NCBI GenBank assembly: GCA_963821925.1 | Contig: CAWGFO010000012.1 | Span: 10,331-74,330, forward strand | Origin: JAOUEA01 sp963821925 | GTDB lineage: Bacteria > Actinomycetota > UBA4738 > HRBIN12 | Direction: 5' to 3' | Length of the DNA: 64,000 bases | Part shown: positions 58,881 through 64,000 of the stretch, piece by piece | Position numbering within the stretch: position 1 is the first letter of the stretch | How the letters are laid out: each line of letters begins with the position of its first letter | The notes under the pieces: model-generated | What the model was told of the DNA's origin: nothing | The model's database searches: none | What the model saw: only the letters and a program-made list of their open reading frames with translations | Made by a program: the position numbers and the translations under genes

Positions 58881-59384
58881 ATGCAGGTCAAGGCAGATAC
58901 GCCGTTCGACTCCCGGGTCACCACGCCCATCGGGCAAGGGGCTGAACCGCGCCGAGCGGGCTGGATGTTTGCTCTGATCGCCGTGCTCGGGGTCGCGGTG
59001 CTGGCGCTGGGCGCTGCCCTCGTCTACCCGGCCGTCACCACGACGGACGGCGAGGCGGTCATGAACGGACTCGATGACGCCTGGAACTCTGGCGAGGTCA
59101 CCGCGTTCCCGGACATCTACGCGTCCAACGCGGTGATCGTGGTCGGAACCGCGCGTGGCGCGGCCACGGCGGAAACGATCAAGGGGCTCGACGCGATCGA
59201 GGCCTCCGCGAGCGACATGCAGGCGCAAGGGTTCCACATCGAGCGGACCGGCCCTGTGACCGAGTCGCCGAGCCTCATCGCATACCCGGCGACGATCACG
59301 ACCGATACCGAGACCACCGACCTGATGGTCATCCTGCGCTACGACGACAGCGGGATGATCCTCGAGCACTACGCGATCTGGTAG
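58881..59384 (+). CDS. Membrane-anchored NTF2/SnoaL-like protein
   Basis: 167 residues. One helix at about 27-49 (GWMFALIAVLGVAVLALGA) with a short cytoplasmic start, then an extracytoplasmic SnoaL-like domain: VMNGLDDAWNSGEVTAFPDI, YASNAVIVV, LRYDDSGMILEHYAIW. Binding partner unknown. GGGAGG lies 10 nt before ATG 58881; a GTG at 58872 is too close to the SD. Confidence 0.78.
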   Translation: MQVKADTPFDSRVTTPIGQGAEPRRAGWMFALIAVLGVAVLALGAALVYPAVTTTDGEAVMNGLDDAWNSGEVTAFPDIYASNAVIVVGTARGAATAETIKGLDAIEASASDMQAQGFHIERTGPVTESPSLIAYPATITTDTETTDLMVILRYDDSGMILEHYAIW

Positions 59385-59419
59385 ACGCCGTGACGGAGGA
59401 CCACGAGGGAGGGATGCTC

Positions 59420-59846
59420 ATGACCGTCGCCGAGTTGATCGGCAAGGAGGAGCTCTCCGGGAAGAAGCTGATGGAGATCTTCGAGGCCGCCTACATGGAC
59501 CCGCACATCGACGCGGACGGTGACGTCACCGATCGTGCTCGACGGGATCAAGATCCTGGTCACCGTCGACACCCCGCGCTCCGTGTTGCGACTCGTGGCG
59601 CTGTTCGGGGTCAAGGCGGGCGTGAACCGCCAGCAGGTGCTGGAGCTCGCGAACCGCATCAACGATGGGTTGATCATGCTCCGGGCGTCCTACCCCGCGG
59701 CGCTCCCGCTGCCGTCGCTGATGATCGATCACTACCTCGTCACCGAAGCGGGCCTGTCGGGCCTCGAGATCGTCGATGAGACCCGGCGGTTCAGGACCGT
59801 CGTGGCGAGCATCCCGCCGCTCGACCTCGAGAACATCCTCAACTGA
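59420..59846 (+). pseudogene. YbjN-like sensor protein, frameshifted as written
   Basis: Starts MTVAELIGKEELSGKKLMEI (GGGAGGG 6 nt upstream), continues to HIDADGDV, then needs removal of the G at 59531 (CACCGATCG) to give V-T-I-V-L-D and the rest: ILVTVDTPRSVLRLVALFGV, RQQVLELANRINDGLIMLRA, LEIVDETRRFRTVVASIP. About 141 residues when repaired. YbjN proteins act as soft chaperone/secretion-like regulators; role unknown. Confidence 0.75.
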
Positions 59847-59925
59847 GCGGCGATCCGACCTGCTTCGGCCCCGTCACACCGGCGGGGCGGGGGCAGGTCG
59901 GCGGCCTGGCCGCACCGCACGCTGC

Positions 59926-59931
59926 TACGGT
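59926..59931 (+). promoter_or_regulatory. -10 box TACGGT, leaderless start of the Gfo/Idh/MocA gene
   Basis: TACGGT ends 6 nt before GTG at 59938; no SD. Confidence 0.5.
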
Positions 59932-59937
59932 GCGGCC

Positions 59938-61011
59938 GTGGACGACGTCAGGTGGGGGATCCTTGGCACCGCAGGGATCGCCGAGGAGGCGTTCCTGCCT
60001 GCGCTCGAGGAGGCGGGCGGTGGGGCCGCGGTCGCGGTCGCGAGCCGCGACCACGATCGCGCGAGATCGTGGGCGGTGGCCAACGGGGTCGAAGAAGGCG
60101 TCGAGGGCTACGCGCGCGTGATCGAGGATCCCGAGATCGACGCCGTCTACATCCCGCTGCCGAACGGACTGCACGCCGAGTGGACGATCGCCGCGCTCGA
60201 GGCCGGGAAGGCCGTCGTCTGCGAGAAGCCACTGTGCGCCACCCCGGAGGAGACCGAGCGGGTGCTCGCCGTCGCCCGATCGGCCGCCCGGCCGCTGTGG
60301 GAGGCGTTCGTCTTCCCGTTCCACGAGCAGATGGATCGCGTCCGCGAGACGATCGCCGGTGGGGAGATCGGTGAGGTCCGCGAGATCTGGTCGCGGTTCC
60401 ACTTCGTGCTCGACGACCCGAACGACATCCGCCTGTTCGCCGAGCTGGCCGGCGGGTCCGTCCAGGACGTGGGCTGCTACCCGATCCGGCTCGCCCGGCT
60501 CCTCTTCGAGGGCGAACCGGTGCTCCCCCGGACGATCGCCGACGCCGTGTGGACCGACGACGGCGTGGACACGGAGATCTGGGGCGCGCTGACCTTCCCC
60601 GGGGATCGCCGGCTGGTCCTCTCGTCCGGGTTCCGGACACCGCACGACACCTTCACGAGGGTGCTGGGCACCGGGGGCGAGCTGCGGCTCACGAACCCCT
60701 TCCATCCCGAGGCCCAGGACACGTGGTCGCTGGTACGGGATGGGGTGACGTCGGCGACCCCCGCGATGCCGAGTGGCGAGCGGTCGTTCACACCGGCGAT
60801 CCGGCACGTCCACCGGGTGCTGCAGGGTCTCGAGCCGCCGCGGCACCTGGCGGTCGACGAGGCGAAAGGGAACGCCGACGCGATCGCCTCGCTGATCGAG
60901 GCCGCGCGATCGGCGGGCCCGCCGACGTTAGGCCCGCTTGACGATCGCCTTCACGACGTCCAGTTCCGTCGACACGTGCCCCGACGTGGCCCGGAGGGTC
61001 AGCGAGCGTGA
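59938..61011 (+). CDS. Gfo/Idh/MocA family oxidoreductase
   Basis: 357 residues. Rossmann start VRWGILGTAGIAEEAFLPAL, catalytic-domain motif AVVCEKPLCATPEET (the EKP Lys), and VQDVGCYPIRLARLLF. NAD(P)-dependent sugar or polyol dehydrogenase; substrate unknown. The family fold ends near residue 330; the last 28 residues (84 bp) overlap the 3' end of the NHL gene and look non-conserved, so a missed stop or indel close to 60925 is possible. Confidence 0.88.
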   Translation: MDDVRWGILGTAGIAEEAFLPALEEAGGGAAVAVASRDHDRARSWAVANGVEEGVEGYARVIEDPEIDAVYIPLPNGLHAEWTIAALEAGKAVVCEKPLCATPEETERVLAVARSAARPLWEAFVFPFHEQMDRVRETIAGGEIGEVREIWSRFHFVLDDPNDIRLFAELAGGSVQDVGCYPIRLARLLFEGEPVLPRTIADAVWTDDGVDTEIWGALTFPGDRRLVLSSGFRTPHDTFTRVLGTGGELRLTNPFHPEAQDTWSLVRDGVTSATPAMPSGERSFTPAIRHVHRVLQGLEPPRHLAVDEAKGNADAIASLIEAARSAGPPTLGPLDDRLHDVQFRRHVPRRGPEGQRA

Positions 61012-63861
61012 GGCGGTAGCCGACTTCCCGACCTTCACCTTCAGCGTGTACACCTTGGAGGCCGCCGACGCGATGCCGGTCGTGTAGGTGCCCGCCACCA
61101 CATCGGCCGTGATGTCGGTCGTCCCGAGGAGGTACGTGACCGTGTACCCCTTCCCGGATCCGAGCCCGAGCAACGTGTACTGATCCGTGTCGCTGCCGTC
61201 GTTCTCGATCCGGATCTTGAACGACACGGTCTTGCCCACGGCTGCCTTCAACGTCTGGGTCTGGCTCGTGCCGGTGGAGTTGTAGACCCCGTCCCCGACG
61301 TACGTCGTGGCCGTGGCGATCTGCGCGTCCGGACGGTGCGACTCGGCGTCGATGGTCCATTGCTTCGTCGCGGGCGCGCTCATGTTGCCGAGCGGATCGC
61401 TCGCCCGCACGTAGAAGGTGTGCTGTCCGCCGGTCAGCCCCGAGTAGCCGCTCGGCGACGTGCACGGCGCGTAGGCGAGGCCGTCGATGTGGCACTCGAA
61501 CGTCGCCGACGGATCCCCAGAGCTGAACGAGAACGAGGCCGAGTTCGCGGTCGTGAGCACGGGAGGAGCCGACGTGATGCTCACCGAGGGCGGCGTGTTG
61601 TCCATCGTCCACGTGTAGGTCGCCGGCTGACCCGTGTTCCCCGCGAGGTCGATCGCGTAGACGGAGAAGGTGTGATCGCCCGCCGTCACCGTCTTCGCAT
61701 AGGGCGACGAACAGGTCGTCGCTGCCCCGGCGTCGACCGAGCACATGAACGTCGACCCGGCGTCCGACGACGAGAAAGAGAACGAGGCGTTCGGCGAGGA
61801 CGTCAGGAGCGACGGCGTCGAATCGATGTTCACGTCGGGCGGCGTCACGTCGATCGTCCACGCGTACGAGGCCGGATCGCCGACGTTCGCGAGGTTGTCG
61901 GCCGCGCGCACCGAGAAGGTGTGGGGTCCAGACGCCAGGCCCGCGTAGCTCTTGCCCGCTCGAGCACGCCGCGTACACGCCACCGTCGAGCTTGCACTCG
62001 AAGGTCGAGCCGGGCTCCGTGGTCTGGAAGGTGAACGAGGCCGAGGTGTTGCTCGAGACCACGCCGGGCCCGGAGAGGATCGTCGTGTCGGGGCCGTTGG
62101 CGTCGATGAAGGTCTCCACGCGCTGGTTGCCCGAGTCGGCGACGAGCACCCGGCCGGTCGCATCGATCGCGACGCCCGCGGGCAGGTCGAACTGTCCGAT
62201 GTCCAGGCCGGCGCTCCCGAACTTCGAGATGTAGGAGCCCGTGGCCGAGAGTCGCTGCACCCGGGCATTGTTCTTGTCGGTCACGTACATCGTCCCGAGC
62301 GCATCGAACTCGAGGTCGGTGGGCCCCGAGAACCGCCCGTCCAGGGACGAGCGCACTCGTCCCGGCGACCTTCGACTGGAAGTTGCCGGCCACGCTGAAC
62401 TCCTGGAGGCGGTTGTTCGACGTGTCGGCGACCCAGACGTCACCGTCGGCGTCGATCGCGATTCCCCGCGGTGCCTTGAGCTGGCCGTCGCCGGTGCCGA
62501 CCGCACCCCACGCGGTCTGGAACATCCCCGTGGTGCTGAAGCCGCTGGATCCGGTTGTTGGAGGTGTCGGCCACGAAGACGTGGCCGGCGCCGTCCACGG
62601 CGATCCCCTGCGGGCCCGAGAATTGACCGTCGGCGGTGCCGAAGCTCCCCCACTGGCCCACGTAGTTCCCCGAGGTGTCGAACTTCTGGATCCGCTGGTT
62701 CTTCGTGTCGGCGACGTACACGAATCCGTCGGTGCTGACGGCGATCGCTGCAGGGTCGTTCAACTTCCCGTTCAGGTTGCCGCTCCCACCCCAGGCCGTC
62801 AGGAACGTCCCGTCGGGAGCGAACTTCTGGATCAGGTCTTCGGTCTGGTTCGTCACGTACACGTTGCCGTCGACGTCGACCGCGAGACCGGTCGGGTTGT
62901 CCATCACGCCGGGGCCCGGGTACATCCCCCACGCCGTTTCGAATGCGCCGGCGTTCGAGAACCGCTGGATCCGGCCGTTCCCCGTATCGGCGACGTACAC
63001 CTGGCCGGAGGCCGCGCTCGCGACACCCTGTGGCGACAGCAGTTGACCGTCCAGAGAGCCATTCACGGCGACATCGCCGAGCGACACCCCCGCGGAGTCA
63101 TAGCGGTGGATCACGCCCGACGACGAGGTCACCCAGGCGTGATCCGACGGGTCGATCGCGATCCCCGTGGCGCCCGTCGACGACCACTCCGAGAGCAACG
63201 CGCCGTCGGTGTCGAAGCGTCGCACGTAGTTCCCGCCGACGACATAGACCACGTCGGCGCTGTCGATCGCGACCTCGAGCGGCGAGACGGTCGCCGCGGG
63301 CACGACCGGCCAGGCGGTGAGCCAGCCGCCCGACGAGGTGAACTTCTGGATCCGCTTGTTGAGGGTGTCGGCGACGTAGACGTTCCCGAGGGAGTCGACG
63401 GCGATGCCTTCGGCGTTGTTGAACTGTCCGTTCCCCGAACCGGGGCCACCCCACCGACCGAGGTAGTTGCCGAGGGCGTCGAACCGCGTCACGCGGTCGT
63501 TCCCCTTGTCGACCACGTACAGGTCGCCGTTCGGCGCCACCGCGACCGAGGTCGGATCGGACACCTGACCGTCGCCCGTGCCCGGTGCCGCGATCACGTC
63601 CATGAAGTTGCCGTCGGCATCGTATTTCGTGACCTGGTCGATCGTTACCGTGTTGAGGACCGCGAGCTCGGCCACGTAGACGTTCCCGCTCGCGTCGACC
63701 GCGACGCTCTCGGGGGCGTCGTGCCGCGGGTTGCCGACCATGCCCGAGAACGTCATCGACTCGCCGGCGCTCGCCACCGCGACGAACGCCGTCGCGAGGA
63801 GCGCGGTACAGATCGTGGAAACGAGCGCGGCCGAGCGCCAGCGCGACGTGGATCGACCCAT
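60928..63861 (-). pseudogene. NHL-repeat/Ig-like secreted protein, three frameshifts as written
   Basis: About 975 residues if repaired. Signal peptide (ALLATAFVAVASAGES), then ten or more NHL blades (VYVADTLNKRIQKFTSSGG, VYVADTGNGRIQRFSNAG, VYVADTKNQRIQKFDTSG), three Ig-like domains of the FECKLDGG / HTFSVRAADNLAN / TWTID type, and a C-terminal beta domain ending VVKAIVKRA. Each break is a net +1: near 62540, near 62350 and at a GGG/CCC run near 61965. Removing one base each restores continuous repeats. ATG 63861 preferred to GTG 63873. Probably a surface or extracellular adhesin. Confidence 0.85.
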
Positions 63862-64000
63862 CTTGATGTGCACCTTTCGACGAGGGGGCGGCGGCGACCG
63901 GCCCGCCGCGGCGGTCCGGTCTCGAGTGCCTGCTATGTGTCGGCACGAAACGCGGGCACCTTGAACGTCATCGGTTGCGACGCACGCCCGTCGGGCCCGC
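63862..64000. other. Region upstream of the NHL gene
   Basis: 139 bp to the right window edge. Presumed promoter of the NHL gene; no clear -35/-10 pair stands out and no other gene is supportable. Confidence 0.4.

Noticed and set aside
60913..60937. Hairpin GCGGGC/GCCCGC at the end of the Gfo/Idh/MocA gene
   Set aside because: Six-bp stem with a 13-nt loop lies inside coding sequence of both overlapping genes; too weak in this base composition to call a terminator.

Overview
This 64 kb window is GC-rich DNA (about 70% by eye) densely packed with genes on both strands. Gene content points to an actinobacterial (Actinomycetota-like) chromosome, probably a soil or environmental lineage; a GC-rich Chloroflexota cannot be excluded. 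Pointers are an ECF sigma factor, a DivIVA-like coiled coil, F420-type flavoenzymes (LLM and PPOX classes), DUF4389/DUF5808/DUF6518/DUF6629 proteins, a fused urease gamma/beta subunit, many class III nucleotidyl cyclases, and many start codons lying 6-8 nt downstream of a TANNNT box with no Shine-Dalgarno (SD) sequence, which is leaderless-mRNA architecture. There is no rRNA, tRNA, CRISPR array, insertion sequence or phage gene that I can support.

Layout. 1-7.9 kb: a PD40 membrane protein cut by the left edge with its ECF sigma factor, a membrane adenylate cyclase, small proteins, and a PAP2-kinase fusion protein. 7.9-12.6 kb: two more cyclases with different sensor regions, DUF4389 and a DivIVA-like protein. 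12.7-15.3 kb: ROK sugar kinase, UroD-like methyltransferase, DUF3291. 15.3-15.65 kb: a non-coding stretch holding a 13-codon ORF with a near-perfect SD and a strong hairpin. 15.6-19.4 kb: a minus-strand flavoenzyme operon, a cupin and a small basic protein. 19.5-25.4 kb: orphan receiver, DUF1345, LuxR regulator, FAD monooxygenase, TSUP transporter, PHP hydrolase. 25.4-27.7 kb: a damaged patch (frameshifted LigD-type polymerase, truncated amine oxidase abutting a truncated EAL domain, frameshifted DUF6629). 27.7-33.9 kb: SQR-like oxidoreductase, Nudix, LapA-like, LLM oxidoreductase coupled to acyl-CoA dehydrogenase, a flavodoxin behind a palindromic operator, and a GYD protein. 34-41.5 kb: ureAB-ureC without accessory genes, small membrane proteins, delta-60 propeller, Mth938, DUF998, cupin, secreted cyclase-type hydrolase. 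41.5-45.1 kb: a 1190-residue zinc-ribbon/cyclase/AAA/TPR protein.

45.2-53.5 kb is a carbohydrate locus: a sugar ABC importer (binding protein plus two permeases, no ATPase) convergent with a polysaccharide deacetylase/glycoside hydrolase pair, which diverges from an SDR/PfkB-kinase pair through overlapping -10 boxes. 53.4-55.4 kb encodes the radical-SAM and MEMO1-like members of the AmmeMemoRadiSam set. 55.4-64 kb has SixA, DoxX, two small proteins, a secreted propeller, the ribosome-rescue hydrolase ArfB, an NTF2-like membrane protein, a YbjN-like protein, a Gfo/Idh/MocA oxidoreductase, and a roughly 975-residue NHL/Ig-like secreted protein.

Data quality: at least eight single-base reading-frame breaks occur, seven of them net +1, in otherwise well-conserved genes (LigD polymerase, DUF6629, ureC, cupin, YbjN, and three in the NHL protein). 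Base-calling errors are the most economical explanation, so the frameshift calls are annotated as broken as written but probably intact in the organism.
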